64,000 bases of DNA from an uncultured Chelatococcus sp. (GCA_937863995.1 CALMIK010000089.1:54511-118510); one strand, 5' to 3'. Shown: positions 1 through 11,663, counted from the stretch's first letter. The notes: generated by a model from the letters alone, not told the origin. Made by a program: numbers and translations.

Positions 1-502
1 CACTCTTGTAGACCTGCGTGGACGAGCGAAATTCGTAATCGAAGCCGAAGACGTCGAGAAACGCCTGCAGGCGCGCGTTGTTGTGCGCGCCGAAGCTGTC
101 ATGCGTGCCGAAGGGGTCCGGCACCTGGGTGAGCGGCCGGCCGAGATGCTGCGCGACGAGTTCCTGGTTGGGAATGTTCGTCGGAACCTTGCGCAGCCCG
201 TCGAGATCGTCGGAAAAGGCGATGAGCCGTGTCGGAATGCGATCCTGCGTCAGCACGCGAAACGCGTGCCGCACCATCGACGTGCGCGCCACCTCGCCGA
301 ACGTGCCAATGTGCGGAAGACCCGAGGGGCCGTATCCGGTCTCGAACAGAACTTCCGTGCTGCCCAGGGGCGCGCCGTCAGCGTCGACACGCTTCTGCCG
401 CGCGAGTCGCGCCACGATTTTTCGCGCCTCCTCGAACGGCCATGCGGCCGAGGTCTGGGCGGCCTCGACAAGCGCGGGATCAAGTTCGAGCGGGGCAATC
501 AT
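1..502 (-). CDS. lysK: Class I lysyl-tRNA synthetase, N-terminal part (cut by window edge)
   Basis: This is the first 167 residues of a cytoplasmic enzyme that charges tRNA-Lys. I translated it by hand from the ATG at 502; the frame stays open to the window edge. The HIGH-type signature PHIGT sits in the run [15 protein letters not shown], followed by [12 protein letters not shown] and [19 protein letters not shown], all typical of the archaeal/alphaproteobacterial class I LysRS rather than the class II LysS. The KMSKS motif would lie outside the window. The gene is divergent from pepP. The 229-base gap between them (503-731) holds no other gene that I can see. Confidence 0.93.
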   Translation of the reverse strand, partial: MIAPLELDPALVEAAQTSAAWPFEEARKIVARLARQKRVDADGAPLGSTEVLFETGYGPSGLPHIGTFGEVARTSMVRHAFRVLTQDRIPTRLIAFSDDLDGLRKVPTNIPNQELVAQHLGRPLTQVPDPFGTHDSFGAHNNARLQAFLDVFGFDYEFRSSTQVYKS

Positions 503-731
503 GGGATATCTCTTTCGGCGGCAAGCGCCCGCGCCGGTTTGGGCGAGGCACATATAACAATGGTGGTTGCCGTGATGGCAGGGCGCAGACACTAAGAACT
601 GCTGGCTTCGGCGTCAACGCATGTGCGGCGAAAGTCGGCATCGATTTCGCCTGCGCGGGGTCCCCGCACGATGCTTATCGGAGTAGGCTTCGTGCCTATC
701 GCGCGAACGATTCGTGACAGGAAGCGGTTTC

Positions 732-2573
732 ATGAGCAGTCTTTTCCAGTCTTTCGACGAGCCCTCTTTCGCGGGGGCCGGCACCTCCGCGGCGCGGCTT
801 GCGGCCCTGCGGGAGGCCTTGTCCCGGCAGGGACTCGCTGGGTTCATCGTGCCGCGCGCCGACGAACATCAGGGTGAATACGTGCCGCCCGGAGCCGAAA
901 GGCTGGCGTGGCTGACGGGCTTCACCGGGTCCGCCGGCACCGCGGTCGTGCTGGCGAAGGAAGCCGCCATCGTCGTCGACGGACGCTACACCCTGCAGGT
1001 GCGCGAACAGATCGACCCCGCGGCTTTCACGCCCGTGGCGCTCGCCGAGACGACGCCAGAGAAGTGGCTGGCGGAACACCTGCCGCGCGGCGGCGCGTTC
1101 GGTTACGATCCCTGGCTGCATACGCAGGTGCAGGTGCAGCGCCTCGAGAGCGCGGTGTCGGACGCCGGCGGCACGCTCGTCGCGCTCGACGCCAATCCGG
1201 TCGACGCGCTGTGGAACCCGCGCCCGCCCGTCCCGGCGGAGCCCGTCCGCGTGCATCCGCTCTCGGTGGCCGGCGAAACGGCGACAGCCAAGCTCGCCCG
1301 CCTGCGAGAGCAGCTCGACGATGCGAAGGTCGACGGGCTTATCGTCAGCGACCCGCATAACGTCGCCTGGCTGTTCAACATCCGGGGAAGCGACGTTCCG
1401 CATACGCCCATCGCCCTTGGCTACGCACTCGTGCCCGCGCTCGGGCGTGCGACGCTCTTCCTCGACCCCGCCCGGTTCGACGCCGTGGCGCTCGCGGCGG
1501 TGGCGGAGGTCGCCACCGTCGCGTCAGGCGGGCGCGAGGGCCTTGCGCGGGCCATCGCCGATCTGGGCGCAACGTCCGCAGCCCCGCTGAAGCTGCGGAT
1601 CGACCGCGACACCGGTGCGCGTGCCCTGCAGCAGCTCGCATCGCCGGAACGTGTCACGTTCGATATCGGCCCAGATCCGCTCACGCGCCTGAAGGCCGTC
1701 AAGAACCGGCGCGAGATCGAGGGCGCGCGCGCCGCCCACCGGCGCGACGGGGCCGCGGTCACGCGCTTTCTGGCGTGGCTCGCGCGGGAGGCGCCTGCGG
1801 GCGCGCTTACCGAGATCGCCGTGGTCGAAGCGCTCGAAGGCTTTCGCCGCGATACCGGCATGCTGGTCGATGTCTCGTTCCCCACCATCGCCGGCGCCAA
1901 CGAGAACGCCGCGCTGCCGCATTACAGGGTCAGCCGCGCCAGCAACCGGCCGGTGGCGCCGGGCATCCTGCTGGTCGACGCGGGCGCGCAATACACCGAT
2001 GGCACGACCGACATCACCCGCACCGTCAGTATCGGCAAGCCGACAGCGGAAATGCGCGACCGCTTCACCCGCGTGCTGAAAGGGCATATCGCGCTGGCCA
2101 CCGCCGTCTTCCCCGCCGGCACGACTGGCGCGCAGCTCGATCCCTTCGCGCGCCGCGCCCTGTGGGAAGCGGGTATCGACTTCGATCACGGCACCGGCCA
2201 CGGCGTCGGGTCGTTCCTGTCCGTCCATGAAGGACCGCAGCGTATCTCGAAGCTCGGTCACGTCGCGCTCGAGACGGGCATGATCCTGTCGAACGAGCCA
2301 GGCTACTACCGTGAGGGGCATTACGGCATACGCATCGAGAACCTTCTCGTGGTGGAAGAACGCCACCCGCCGGGGGCCGAGCGCCCCACGCTCGGGTTCG
2401 AGAACCTCACGCTCGCGCCGATCGACCGGTCGCTGATCGACCCGAAATTGCTCGGCAGCGAGGCGGTCGCGTGGCTCGACGCGTATCACGCCCGCGTGCG
2501 CGACGTGATCTCGCCGCTCGTCGACGAGGAGACGCGCGCCTTCCTGCGCGAAGCAACCGCGCCGCTGGCATGA
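732..2573 (+). CDS. pepP: Xaa-Pro aminopeptidase (aminopeptidase P, M24B, long form)
   Basis: A 613-residue metallopeptidase that removes an N-terminal residue preceding proline. It has the long aminopeptidase P layout: two N-terminal creatinase-like domains, then a C-terminal pita-bread catalytic domain and a short C-terminal cap. The five metal ligands can be placed: Asp416 (LLVDAG), Asp427 (TDITR), His490 (GTGHGVG), Glu522 (NEPGYY) and Glu536 (RIEN). The ATG at 732 is preferred over an in-frame GTG at 714 because AGGAAG (719-724) lies about 8 bases upstream of it. There is no signal peptide, so a cytoplasmic role is expected. It reads in the same direction as the carbonic anhydrase gene, 149 bases away. 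Confidence 0.93.
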   Translation: MSSLFQSFDEPSFAGAGTSAARLAALREALSRQGLAGFIVPRADEHQGEYVPPGAERLAWLTGFTGSAGTAVVLAKEAAIVVDGRYTLQVREQIDPAAFTPVALAETTPEKWLAEHLPRGGAFGYDPWLHTQVQVQRLESAVSDAGGTLVALDANPVDALWNPRPPVPAEPVRVHPLSVAGETATAKLARLREQLDDAKVDGLIVSDPHNVAWLFNIRGSDVPHTPIALGYALVPALGRATLFLDPARFDAVALAAVAEVATVASGGREGLARAIADLGATSAAPLKLRIDRDTGARALQQLASPERVTFDIGPDPLTRLKAVKNRREIEGARAAHRRDGAAVTRFLAWLAREAPAGALTEIAVVEALEGFRRDTGMLVDVSFPTIAGANENAALPHYRVSRASNRPVAPGILLVDAGAQYTDGTTDITRTVSIGKPTAEMRDRFTRVLKGHIALATAVFPAGTTGAQLDPFARRALWEAGIDFDHGTGHGVGSFLSVHEGPQRISKLGHVALETGMILSNEPGYYREGHYGIRIENLLVVEERHPPGAERPTLGFENLTLAPIDRSLIDPKLLGSEAVAWLDAYHARVRDVISPLVDEETRAFLREATAPLA

Positions 2574-2722
2574 CCACGCGGCCGGACTGGTATTCCCGCT
2601 CCGGCTGTGTCCACCGAAAAAGTATCCATTTTCCGTACCCGCTGTTATAGACTGGAACGCTTCCCAAGTGGTCGAAGCCACCCGGCCGATACGAATTCTG
2701 ACGTTTTCAAAGAAGGATATTC

Positions 2723-3394
2723 ATGTTTCCGCAGAGATTGAAGGAAGGGTATCTGTCGTTCATCGATGGCCGTTTCAGCAGCGAGCGGTCGCGTTACGAG
2801 ACTTTGGCGCAAAGCGGACAGAACCCCGAGATCATGGTGATCAGCTGCGTCGACTCGCGCGTTTCCCCCGAGGTCATTTTCGATGCCTCGCCGGGTGAAT
2901 TGCTCGTCGTGCGTAACGTCGCCAACCTGGTGCCGAGCTACGACACCGACCGCCACTCGCAGCATGGCACCAGCGCAGCGCTGGAGTTCGGCGTGCAGGC
3001 GCTGAAGGTGAAACACATCGTGGTGCTCGGCCACGCGTCATGCGGCGGCATCCGCGCCTTCGCCGACGACAGCAAACCCTTGAGCACCAGCGATTTCATC
3101 GGCAACTGGATGTCGCAGATCGCCCCCGCCGCCGAGGCGGTCGACGTCGACATTAGCCGCGACCGTGAGGCGTTCCTGCGTCGGCTGGAACTGGCCTCGG
3201 TCGAACTCAGCCTGCAGAACCTGCTGACGTTTCCCTTCATCGCGGCGGCGGTGGCGCGCGGCGATACCTGCCTGCATGGCGCTTACTTCGGTATCGGCAC
3301 CGGGCAATTGCTGATCCGCGACGCGACCACGGGCACATTCGAGCCGGCGACGAGCCAGCCGCCGAAATACTCGCCCTTCCATTGCTCGGGCTGA
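2723..3394 (+). CDS. Beta-class carbonic anhydrase
   Basis: A 223-residue zinc enzyme that interconverts CO2 and bicarbonate. The ligand set is visible: Cys42 and Asp44-Arg46 in the CVDSR motif, and His104 with Cys107 in GHASCGG. The length and motif spacing are those of the common bacterial beta class. AAGAAGGATA just upstream of the ATG serves as ribosome binding site. The gene converges on ispE with 20 bases between stop codons. The preceding 149 bases contain a TTATAGACT stretch that could be a -10 element, without a convincing -35. Confidence 0.93.
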   Translation: MFPQRLKEGYLSFIDGRFSSERSRYETLAQSGQNPEIMVISCVDSRVSPEVIFDASPGELLVVRNVANLVPSYDTDRHSQHGTSAALEFGVQALKVKHIVVLGHASCGGIRAFADDSKPLSTSDFIGNWMSQIAPAAEAVDVDISRDREAFLRRLELASVELSLQNLLTFPFIAAAVARGDTCLHGAYFGIGTGQLLIRDATTGTFEPATSQPPKYSPFHCSG

Positions 3395-3414
3395 CGCAAA
3401 ACGTAATCCGAACG

Positions 3415-4290
3415 TCAGCGAAGCAGCGCCGGCCTGACCCACCATGTGGGCCGGCCGCGCAACATCATGCGCGCGGCGCGTGACGCATCCATGCGGTTGT
3501 CGAACAGGCCGAACACGGTGGCGCCAGAGCCGGACATGCGCGCCAGCCTGCAGCCATGCGCGCCCCGCAGCAGCGCCAGCGCCTCGCCGATGACCGGGGC
3601 GATGCCGAGCGCGGGCGCCTCGAGATCGTTTCTCGCCGCGCCAAGCAGAGCGAGCCATTGCGCCCGCGACATGCGGGAAGCGAGGGGCGGATGCTCCGCG
3701 CCGGCAACGCCCTCGCCCCGGGGCAGCGCGAGGGCGGCAAATACCCGCGCCGTTTCCACGCCAACGCGCGGGTTGACGAGCACGGCGTGGAACGGAGGCA
3801 AATCGAGCGCTTCACCGATCCGTTCGCCAGCGCCCGCCATGCGCCGCGCGCACGGCCTGAAGCAGACAGGCACATCGGATCCAGTCGCTCGCGCAGCGTC
3901 GAGCAACACGGGATCGTCGATGGCGATACCGTTCGCGCGTGCGATAAGTCGCAGCGCCGCCGCGGCATCCGAAGAGCCGCCGCCGATGCCCGCCGCAACC
4001 GGCAGCCGTTTGGTGAGCAGGAAAGCGCCGGTCGTGAGCCCCTCGCGCCGCGCCAGCAAGGCGTGCGCCGCGCGCAGCACGAGATTGTCGCCATCCGCCC
4101 CCACCGCCTGCGCGGTGGGACCATCGACGGCAAGCGACAGCGCCTTTCCCGGCAGCAGCCGCAGGGTGTCGCCGAAGCCGGAAAAAGCCACGAGACTGTC
4201 AAGCTCGTGAAATCCGTCAGCCCGTCGGCCGAGCACGTGAAGCGTCAGGTTGATCTTTGCCGGAGCGCGTTCAGCCAGAACATCGGTCAT
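3415..4290 (-). CDS. ispE: 4-diphosphocytidyl-2-C-methyl-D-erythritol kinase
   Basis: A 291-residue GHMP kinase that phosphorylates CDP-methylerythritol at the 2-position in the non-mevalonate (MEP) isoprenoid pathway. The N-terminus [11 protein letters not shown] (residues 9-19) is the IspE signature and carries the catalytic lysine. The glycine-rich ATP loop [17 protein letters not shown] is at about residues 96-112. TGSDVPVCF follows near residue 142. The gene lies 29 bases downstream of the TPR-protein gene on the same strand, so the two are probably co-transcribed. This neighbourhood is common in Hyphomicrobiales. Confidence 0.95.
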   Translation of the reverse strand: MTDVLAERAPAKINLTLHVLGRRADGFHELDSLVAFSGFGDTLRLLPGKALSLAVDGPTAQAVGADGDNLVLRAAHALLARREGLTTGAFLLTKRLPVAAGIGGGSSDAAAALRLIARANGIAIDDPVLLDAARATGSDVPVCFRPCARRMAGAGERIGEALDLPPFHAVLVNPRVGVETARVFAALALPRGEGVAGAEHPPLASRMSRAQWLALLGAARNDLEAPALGIAPVIGEALALLRGAHGCRLARMSGSGATVFGLFDNRMDASRAARMMLRGRPTWWVRPALLR

Positions 4291-4319
4291 CTGGATAGCC
4301 GGGATGCGAAGGCCGGCGT

Positions 4320-6161
4320 TCAGTCCACCGGCTGCGACGGCTCGGCGGGCTTTTGCTGCCCGTTCGCCTTCTCGCCGGCGGCGTTTTCCACCTTGATGAT
4401 CTTGTCCGACTTCTTCTCGACCGCGCCGCTGTCCTTCTCCTCGAGATCCGGCAGGCCGTTCTTGATCTTCTCAAGGATCTTCGGCAGGTCTTCGGGTTCG
4501 GGATTGAGGTCGCGGGCGTGGTTCCACTGGAAAACGGCCTCGATGCGCCGGCCAACCCGCCAGTAGGCATCGCCGAGGTGGTCGTTGACGACCGACTCGG
4601 ACGGCTTCAGCTCGATCGCCCGCTCCAGCTCGGTTACCGCCTCCTCATAGCGTCCGAGCCGGTAATAGGCCCACGCAAGACTGTCGGCGATATAGCCATC
4701 GCGCGGGCGCAGCTCGACCGCGCGCTTGAGCATGGAGAGCGCCTCGTCGAGGTTCTCGTGGCGGTCGACCCACGAATAGCCAAGGTAGTTCAACACATGG
4801 GCGCGATTGCTGCCGATGGAATCGCCACCAAGCTCCAGCGCTTTCTTGAGATCCGCCTCGGCCTTGGGCCATTCCTTGGCCCGCTCATAGGCCGTGCCGC
4901 GTGAGTAGAAGAGTTCCCAATGGCTTGCATCGGGATCTTTCACCTGCGCGATAGCGCGGCTGTACGTTTCGGCGGCCTCGGGGAAGAGCTTGCGGGCGCG
5001 CTGCACGCTGCCCAGCGCCGACAGCAGGTCGATGTCGTTGGGCTCGCGCTTCAACGCGGTCTGCAGAAAGGCGATGGCGTCGTCGTAGCGCTCCAGCGTG
5101 TTGAGCGCGCCGGCGATCTGCACATCGGCGGCGACGCGCATCGGCGAATTCAGCGGCACCTTGTCGAAAGCCACGATCGCGGCCTCGGATTGCCCGAGGC
5201 GCGACAGGATATCGCCCCGCGTCGTGGAGGCAAAGGCGTGCTCCGGGTCGAGATGGAGCGCCAGGTTGAGGTATATAAGCGCGGCGATCTCGTCGCCCTG
5301 CCCGTTGCCGGCGGCGCCGAGCCCGTACATCACCTCGGCCGCGCCCTGCTGGGGCGTCGAGACTAGCGGCGCGAGCTTGCGGCCGGCGGCCAGTTCAGCG
5401 AGCGCATTGCGCACCACGGGATGGCGCGGCAGCAGCGCGTCGAATTTCTCGTACACGGCCTTCGCCTCGGCCTGTTGGCCGCGCCGCGACAACACGCGGC
5501 CGAATGCGTCGACCACGCGCAGGGTGGTTCCCTCGGCGCTGTGGGCGGCGCGCAGGCGCTCTTCGCCCTGCCGGGGGCTGCCCAGATAGGAAGCGATCAG
5601 GCCAGCGTGGAAATCGCGAAAGACGTTGTAGATGTTTTCGCCGCTCAGGTTATCGACCGTTCCGATTGCCTCGGAGAAGTTCTTCGACCCCGCCCAGCTC
5701 CAGGCATTCAGCAGCGTGGCGGTGATGTCGGCGGAACGTCCGCGCCCGCCGCGATTGAAGAAGCGGCGCGCCGTCGCGTACTGCTTCTTCTTGAGCGCGT
5801 CGACACCCAGCACCAGCTGCGCCAGCCCGTTCTCGCGGTCGGCCCGGGCGATGTCGCGGGCGACCTCGACGGCCTCCGAGAATGCGCCGTTGGCGAGAAA
5901 GGCGACGAAGGCGCGCTCGCGCAGCTCGACGTTGCGCGGATCGTCGCGCAGCGCCTCGCGGAAGAAAACCGCCGCGGCTTCCGTGTTACGCGACGCGCCG
6001 GCGATGTTGGCGGCAAGGAAATTGCCGTCCAGCGTCTCGGCGGGGGCGTAATCGGGTATGATGTTGTCGATGACCGAGTTGCGCGCTGTGGCTTGTGGTA
6101 CGCCTAAACCTGTCAAAGCAGACGCAATCACAGCGAGGCGCGCAAGGCGCGCTATAGACAT
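4320..6161 (-). CDS. Secreted tetratricopeptide-repeat protein
   Basis: A 613-residue protein with an N-terminal hydrophobic signal sequence ([19 protein letters not shown]) and then many tandem TPR units to about residue 560. Well-formed TPR helices include [21 protein letters not shown] and [21 protein letters not shown]. The C-terminal 50 residues are charged and rich in Lys, Glu and Pro. A periplasmic scaffold role is likely; no enzymatic motif is present. The ATG at 6161 is preferred; an in-frame TTG at 6176 has a better AAGGA upstream, so the start is uncertain by five residues. Homologues commonly sit upstream of ispE in Hyphomicrobiales, but I know of no established function. Confidence 0.85.
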   Translation of the reverse strand: MSIARLARLAVIASALTGLGVPQATARNSVIDNIIPDYAPAETLDGNFLAANIAGASRNTEAAAVFFREALRDDPRNVELRERAFVAFLANGAFSEAVEVARDIARADRENGLAQLVLGVDALKKKQYATARRFFNRGGRGRSADITATLLNAWSWAGSKNFSEAIGTVDNLSGENIYNVFRDFHAGLIASYLGSPRQGEERLRAAHSAEGTTLRVVDAFGRVLSRRGQQAEAKAVYEKFDALLPRHPVVRNALAELAAGRKLAPLVSTPQQGAAEVMYGLGAAGNGQGDEIAALIYLNLALHLDPEHAFASTTRGDILSRLGQSEAAIVAFDKVPLNSPMRVAADVQIAGALNTLERYDDAIAFLQTALKREPNDIDLLSALGSVQRARKLFPEAAETYSRAIAQVKDPDASHWELFYSRGTAYERAKEWPKAEADLKKALELGGDSIGSNRAHVLNYLGYSWVDRHENLDEALSMLKRAVELRPRDGYIADSLAWAYYRLGRYEEAVTELERAIELKPSESVVNDHLGDAYWRVGRRIEAVFQWNHARDLNPEPEDLPKILEKIKNGLPDLEEKDSGAVEKKSDKIIKVENAAGEKANGQQKPAEPSQPVD

Positions 6162-6370
6162 TCCAGCCACCGGCAACTTCCTTGATCACGAATCTGGCGC
6201 GACGCCGATCCGAACACCACTTTCCACTGTGGCTCTTTCCGCGCCTGCGAGCAAGCAGCTACGGCACCTGCACACGAAAAAGTGCCACCGTCAGCGCATC
6301 GTCGTGACTGCGCGGTTAACGCCCGCCTCGCGGAAGATGACGCGTGCGCAGGATCGCGATTCCCCGCGAT

Positions 6371-7570
6371 CTATACACCCATACGGCCGGGCTCCAGAAT
6401 GCCCGCCGGATCGAACGCGTGCTTGAGATCGGCTGCCGCCTGCGCGAGCGCGCCAATCTGCGGGTGGAACACCGCCACTTCAGTGCGCACGGACAGCGTC
6501 GCGCGCACCAGCGTCGCATGGCCGCCGACGGTGTCGACCACACCGCGTATCGCCGCCGCGCCGGCGTCGCCCTCGGTGGATGTCGCGAGCCACACGAGCC
6601 CGCCGCTCCAGTCATAGAAATGGCGCACCGCGCGCTGGCGCGCGATGTCCGCGACCACAGCGGGACCGCGCGTCGGCGCCGTCGACAGCCGCCAAATCGC
6701 CTGCGTGTCGGGGTGGGCGAGCGGAGCGCAATCGCGCACACCCGCCCAGACGAGGCGGCTGTCCTCGTTTTCGAGCACCGAATGACCGCCGAACCCGGCC
6801 AGATGGCCGGCAAGCGCGCCAACCCGCTGGCGCACTGAAAACGCCGAGCCCTCCAGCCGCATCAGCGTCAGCGCCGGATCGGCGGAACCGCCGTTCCAGC
6901 CGCCGGGCACATGCGCCGCGCCGCTCACCTCATAGGGCGATCCCATGGCGGAGGTGAGCGCCTCGACGGCGCGCCGGTCGTCGAGGCCGACGAGCGCCAG
7001 CGTCGCTTCGGCTTCCGGGATGGGCGCCACCTTGAAGGTCGCCTCGGTAAGGAAGCCGAGCGTGCCCCAGGAACCGGCCAGCACCTTCACCAGATCGAGC
7101 CCGGTGACGTTTTTCATCACCCGCCCGCCCGACTTGACGGTCTCGCCGAGGCCGTTGACGAAGCGCACGCCGATGAGGCTGTCGCGGCAGGCACCCGCCT
7201 GGATGCGGCGCGGGCCGGACCAGTTGGCGGCGACGATGCCGCCCACCGTCTGCTCGCCGTCATTGCCGAAGAGCGCGGCGGGGTTGGGCGGTTCGAAGGT
7301 CAGCCGCTGGCCGCTGGCCGCCAGATGCGCCTCCAGCACCGACAGCGGCGTGCCAGCGTGGGCAGCGATGACCATTTCGGAGGGCTCGTAGAGCGTCACG
7401 CCGCTCAGCGCGAGCGAGCTCACGCGCAGCCCCGCCGCAACGGGCCGGCCGATGCCGGCCTTCGATCCCCTGCCCGAGATCGCAAGCGGCGTGCCGCTTT
7501 CCTGCGCCTGGCGGATAATGTCCGCCACCTCGGCCTCCGAGGCAGGAGTGACGACGCTTGCGTTTTCCAT
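6371..7570 (-). CDS. glcE: Glycolate oxidase FAD-binding subunit
   Basis: A 399-residue FAD-binding-4 family protein, the smaller flavin subunit of glycolate dehydrogenase (GlcDEF), which oxidises glycolate to glyoxylate at the membrane. The PP-loop region ISGRGSKAGIGRP is near residue 33, and GRVMKNVTGLDLVKVLAGSWGTLG is the substrate-side conserved block. The start at 7570 fits VVTPASEAEVADI as the expected N-terminus. An upstream in-frame extension to 7615 has no family support. It lies 134 bases downstream of glcD. The usual third gene, glcF (iron-sulfur subunit), does not follow; the next gene downstream is the TPR protein, after about 210 bases. Confidence 0.9.
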   Translation of the reverse strand: MENASVVTPASEAEVADIIRQAQESGTPLAISGRGSKAGIGRPVAAGLRVSSLALSGVTLYEPSEMVIAAHAGTPLSVLEAHLAASGQRLTFEPPNPAALFGNDGEQTVGGIVAANWSGPRRIQAGACRDSLIGVRFVNGLGETVKSGGRVMKNVTGLDLVKVLAGSWGTLGFLTEATFKVAPIPEAEATLALVGLDDRRAVEALTSAMGSPYEVSGAAHVPGGWNGGSADPALTLMRLEGSAFSVRQRVGALAGHLAGFGGHSVLENEDSRLVWAGVRDCAPLAHPDTQAIWRLSTAPTRGPAVVADIARQRAVRHFYDWSGGLVWLATSTEGDAGAAAIRGVVDTVGGHATLVRATLSVRTEVAVFHPQIGALAQAAADLKHAFDPAGILEPGRMGV

Positions 7571-7704
7571 CCCGTGTTCCCATCCGTTCACCTGGCGCCG
7601 TCCGATCGCGCGCATGTATGGCCGATCGGAGTTCGCCCAGAATCAATAGCTTGGATCGTATCAGCATTTCCATGAAACACTGATGTGATCTCAAACGCCA
7701 CTGG

Positions 7705-9147
<1,443 letters not shown>

Positions 9148-9198
9148 GGTGCTGTCGTTCCTGTCGGTCGGCGCCCGCGCCTTCAGGCAATGAACAGC

Positions 9199-9230
9199 GC
9201 CCGCCCGCGCAAGTCAATGCGCGGGCGGGC
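9199..9230 (-). terminator. Strong hairpin between exbD and glcD, possible terminator
   Basis: Arms GCCCGCCCGCGC (9199-9210) and GCGCGGGCGGGC (9219-9230) pair perfectly over 12 bases with an 8-base loop. It lies just after the exbD stop on the minus strand, where a terminator is expected. No U-tract follows, so this would have to be a non-canonical terminator or an mRNA 3'-end stabiliser. Confidence 0.4.
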
Positions 9231-9256
9231 GAGGACCATGGACAGCGACAATCCGG

Positions 9257-9790
9257 TTAGGGGTTGGCCGGTGCAGGGGCGGCGGTGGCCGGGGCGGCGG
9301 TTGCAGGGGCAGAAGGCGCCGCAGCCGCTGGAGGCACGCCGCCGGCGGCAGGCGCAGCCGCCCGCGCCCCGCCTGCGGGTGCGGCTTCCGACCCGACCAG
9401 CGCGATCTTGAGGTAGCCTGCGGTGCGCAGCAGGTTCATCACGTCCATCAGGTCGCCGTAAGCCACTTCCTTGTCGGCGCGCAGGAAGATGCGCTCCTCG
9501 CGGTTGGCCCCGGTGAAGCGGTCGAGTTCCTGCTGAAGGAAATCGCGAAACACCTTCTGCTCGCCCACCGAGAGGTTGAGGTCGCTCTGCACCGTCAGGT
9601 AAAGCGGCTTGTCCGGCCGCTTCTGCGGCTGGGCGTTCGACGCCGGCAGGTCAACCTGCACGTCGACCGTCGACAGCGGCGCCGCGACCATGAAGATGAT
9701 CAGCAACACCAGCATCACGTCGATGAAGGGGGTGACGTTGATCTCGCTGCTTTCGGCGAGGTCTTCGCCATCGTCCAGACGTCCGGCCAT
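9257..9790 (-). CDS. exbD: ExbD/TolR family biopolymer transport protein
   Basis: A 177-residue inner-membrane protein that forms the proton-driven motor with ExbB. A short cytoplasmic tail (residues 1-15) precedes EINVTPFIDVMLVLLIIFMV, in which Asp24 is the conserved proton-coupling residue of the single membrane helix. The periplasmic domain runs to about residue 135 and ends in a 40-residue Ala/Pro-rich tail that is longer than in classical ExbD. ATG 9790 is chosen because it lies 4 bases after the exbB stop and begins just before the conserved tail. An in-frame extension upstream is the shadow of exbB. No tonB or TonB-dependent receptor is nearby. Confidence 0.9.
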   Translation of the reverse strand: MAGRLDDGEDLAESSEINVTPFIDVMLVLLIIFMVAAPLSTVDVQVDLPASNAQPQKRPDKPLYLTVQSDLNLSVGEQKVFRDFLQQELDRFTGANREERIFLRADKEVAYGDLMDVMNLLRTAGYLKIALVGSEAAPAGGARAAAPAAGGVPPAAAAPSAPATAAPATAAPAPANP

Positions 9791-9794
9791 GCCC

Positions 9795-10895
9795 TTACTC
9801 CGCTGCCGACCGCAGGCTTGCGACCTGCGCCTGCCCGCGATGGTGTCCGGCCGCAGCGCGGTCGAGATCGCGCGACAGGTGGCGCAGCACCTCGGCGGAG
9901 GCATCGCCCAGCAGCGCGCGGTAGCCGCTGATGGAGCGCGCGAACACATTGTAGATGATCACCGCCGGAATAGCGGCCACGAGGCCGATGGCGGTCGCGA
10001 GCAGCGCCTCGGCGATACCCGGCGCAACGACAGCGAGGTTGGTGGTGTTCGACTTCGCGATGCCGATGAACGAGTTCATGATACCCCACACCGTGCCGAA
10101 CAGGCCCACGAACGGCGCGACCGAGCCGATGCTGGCCAGCACGCCGGTGCCGATGCTCATCCTGCGTCCGGCTCGTGCCTCGAGGCGCAGCAGCAGGATG
10201 CCGGCACGCTCCTTGATGCCTTCCGCCGGCAGCGCGCCTGAGCGCTGGGCTTCGTCGAGCGCCCCGCGCACCAGCTGCGGCACCGTGCCGCCGCCGCTCG
10301 CGCGGAAGGCGCCGTCGGCCTCCGTCAGCGTCTGCGCGCGCCGCAGCACGTCGAGCCCCCGGCGCACGCGCCTGCGGGCGAAAAACAGCTCAAGCGACTT
10401 CGCCACCCAAACGGTCCAGGTGGTGAGCGAGGCCAGCACGAGCCCGATCATCACTGCCTTAACGACGATGTCGGCCTGCTGGTACATGCCCCACGGCGAC
10501 AGATCGTGCAGCGCGTCCTCGCCTTCGGGCGGCGACAGCGGCGGCAGGTCGGGGAGAACCTCGGTCTCGGTCACGACCGGCTGCTGGACAGCGCCTTCCT
10601 GCTGCACAGCCGGGGAAATCGCCTGCGGCGGCGGCAAAGCATCCGTTCCCGCCGGTGCGGCGTCAGGGGCGGCGGGCGGCTGGATTGCAGGGGCGGATGC
10701 GGGCGCCGGCGCCTGCTGCACCGGTGCGACATTTTGCTGCACCGGTGCGGTTTCGGGCGCTCCGGCCTGCGCGAGCGCGGCGACGGGCAAGAAGGCCGGC
10801 GACAGACACAGTCCCGTTGCGACCATCAGGGCGGCGTAGCGCAGCGGGGCAACCATGCGTGAAACACGCAGGCACGAAACCGGTTCTGTAGCCAT
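9795..10895 (-). CDS. exbB: ExbB/TolQ family proton channel protein with long N-terminal extension
   Basis: A 366-residue MotA/TolQ/ExbB-family protein. After a hydrophobic signal-like stretch (about residues 14-45) comes a 100-residue segment rich in Gln, Pro and Ala, with near-repeats such as [18 protein letters not shown]. The channel domain follows with three membrane helices: [44 protein letters not shown] and [24 protein letters not shown]. The [13 protein letters not shown] block is diagnostic. The Pro/Gln extension resembles the periplasmic N-terminal region of ExbB in Pseudomonas-like organisms. The start is uncertain: ATG 10895 has GAGAGTGAGAA upstream, while ATG 10856 lacks a ribosome binding site. 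It forms an operon with exbD. Confidence 0.88.
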   Translation of the reverse strand: MATEPVSCLRVSRMVAPLRYAALMVATGLCLSPAFLPVAALAQAGAPETAPVQQNVAPVQQAPAPASAPAIQPPAAPDAAPAGTDALPPPQAISPAVQQEGAVQQPVVTETEVLPDLPPLSPPEGEDALHDLSPWGMYQQADIVVKAVMIGLVLASLTTWTVWVAKSLELFFARRRVRRGLDVLRRAQTLTEADGAFRASGGGTVPQLVRGALDEAQRSGALPAEGIKERAGILLLRLEARAGRRMSIGTGVLASIGSVAPFVGLFGTVWGIMNSFIGIAKSNTTNLAVVAPGIAEALLATAIGLVAAIPAVIIYNVFARSISGYRALLGDASAEVLRHLSRDLDRAAAGHHRGQAQVASLRSAAE

Positions 10896-11498
10896 CAGTT
10901 CAGTTCTCACTCTCGTCTTTGGCGGCGCGGGCAACCGCTCAACATATGCGCAGGCAGCGCGACCTCATGCGCGGGGACGTTCGCCTCCCGCCGGTTCCCA
11001 GCAACAGAGTCTGCAAAAGCGTCATGCCCGGCGTTTTACGCTCAAGAATAGCCGCAATCAACTACGATCTATTTTAACTATTCCAATATAAGACTAAATA
11101 CAGGCCATGCAGTTAGCGTGGGTTATTTATTCTCTTTGGCGTGCTCGCCGGCAAAAGGTAATTGCGCGGCACATCGGCCACTCCCGCAGCCGCATTCACG
11201 CGGGCGTGGAATAGTCTTCAAGACAACATACTTTCATGAAGACGAATAACTGCCGATCTGACACCGGCCATACACGCGAATGAGGAGTTTTTCATGCCAC
11301 GTCCATGACGGAACGGCCGATCTACGCGCCGCGACGACAGCAAAGACGACGGCAAAGACAACTCACCGGCAAGGGAGCGGCGCCAAAGCCGATTTTCCCT
11401 CCCGTCAACTTTTCCCTCCTGCCGACAGCGCGATGTTTATTATCTCCCCGGCCTGCCCTATAAGCGCGGCATCGTTCTCCATATAACGGAAGCCGCCG
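10896..11498. other. 603-base gap upstream of exbB
   Basis: I find no convincing gene here in any frame. The stretch 11045-11105 is strikingly AT-rich for this genome and contains several TATT/TTAA runs, as expected of promoter or operator DNA for exbBD on the minus strand. I could not match a clean Fur, RirA or Irr box. A short repetitive purine-rich run (AAAGACGACGGCAAAGACAA) is at 11341-11360. The rest shows nothing recognisable. Confidence 0.5.
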
Positions 11499-11663
11499 AT
11501 GCTGCGCCTCGTCTCCCTGCTGTCCATCGTCCTCGTCACCGGCTCGCTCGCCGGGTGCGCGGGCCTCACGCTCACTCCGAAGCAGCGTGCGGAACGCCAG
11601 CTCGGCGTGCCGGAATACGTGCAGGTGCAGACGCGCCGTGGCTCCGGCGATCCGTTCAGGTGA
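11499..11663 (+). CDS. Small lipoprotein, 54 residues
   Basis: A short reading frame found by eye: ATG 11499 to TGA 11661-11663. It begins MLRLVSLLSIVLVTGSLAGC, a clean lipoprotein signal with the lipobox LAGC (Cys20). The mature 35 residues are basic and hydrophilic and end in [16 protein letters not shown] lies about 8 bases upstream of the ATG. Similar tiny lipoproteins are frequent in Hyphomicrobiales, usually without assigned function. The stop overlaps the 3' end of the convergent Nudix gene by 8 bases. Its function is unknown. Confidence 0.7.
   Translation: MLRLVSLLSIVLVTGSLAGCAGLTLTPKQRAERQLGVPEYVQVQTRRGSGDPFR

Noticed and set aside
11280..11486. A 68-codon plus-strand frame in the gap before the small lipoprotein.
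   Set aside because: It has no ribosome binding site, no signal or domain and an amino-acid make-up like translated non-coding DNA.
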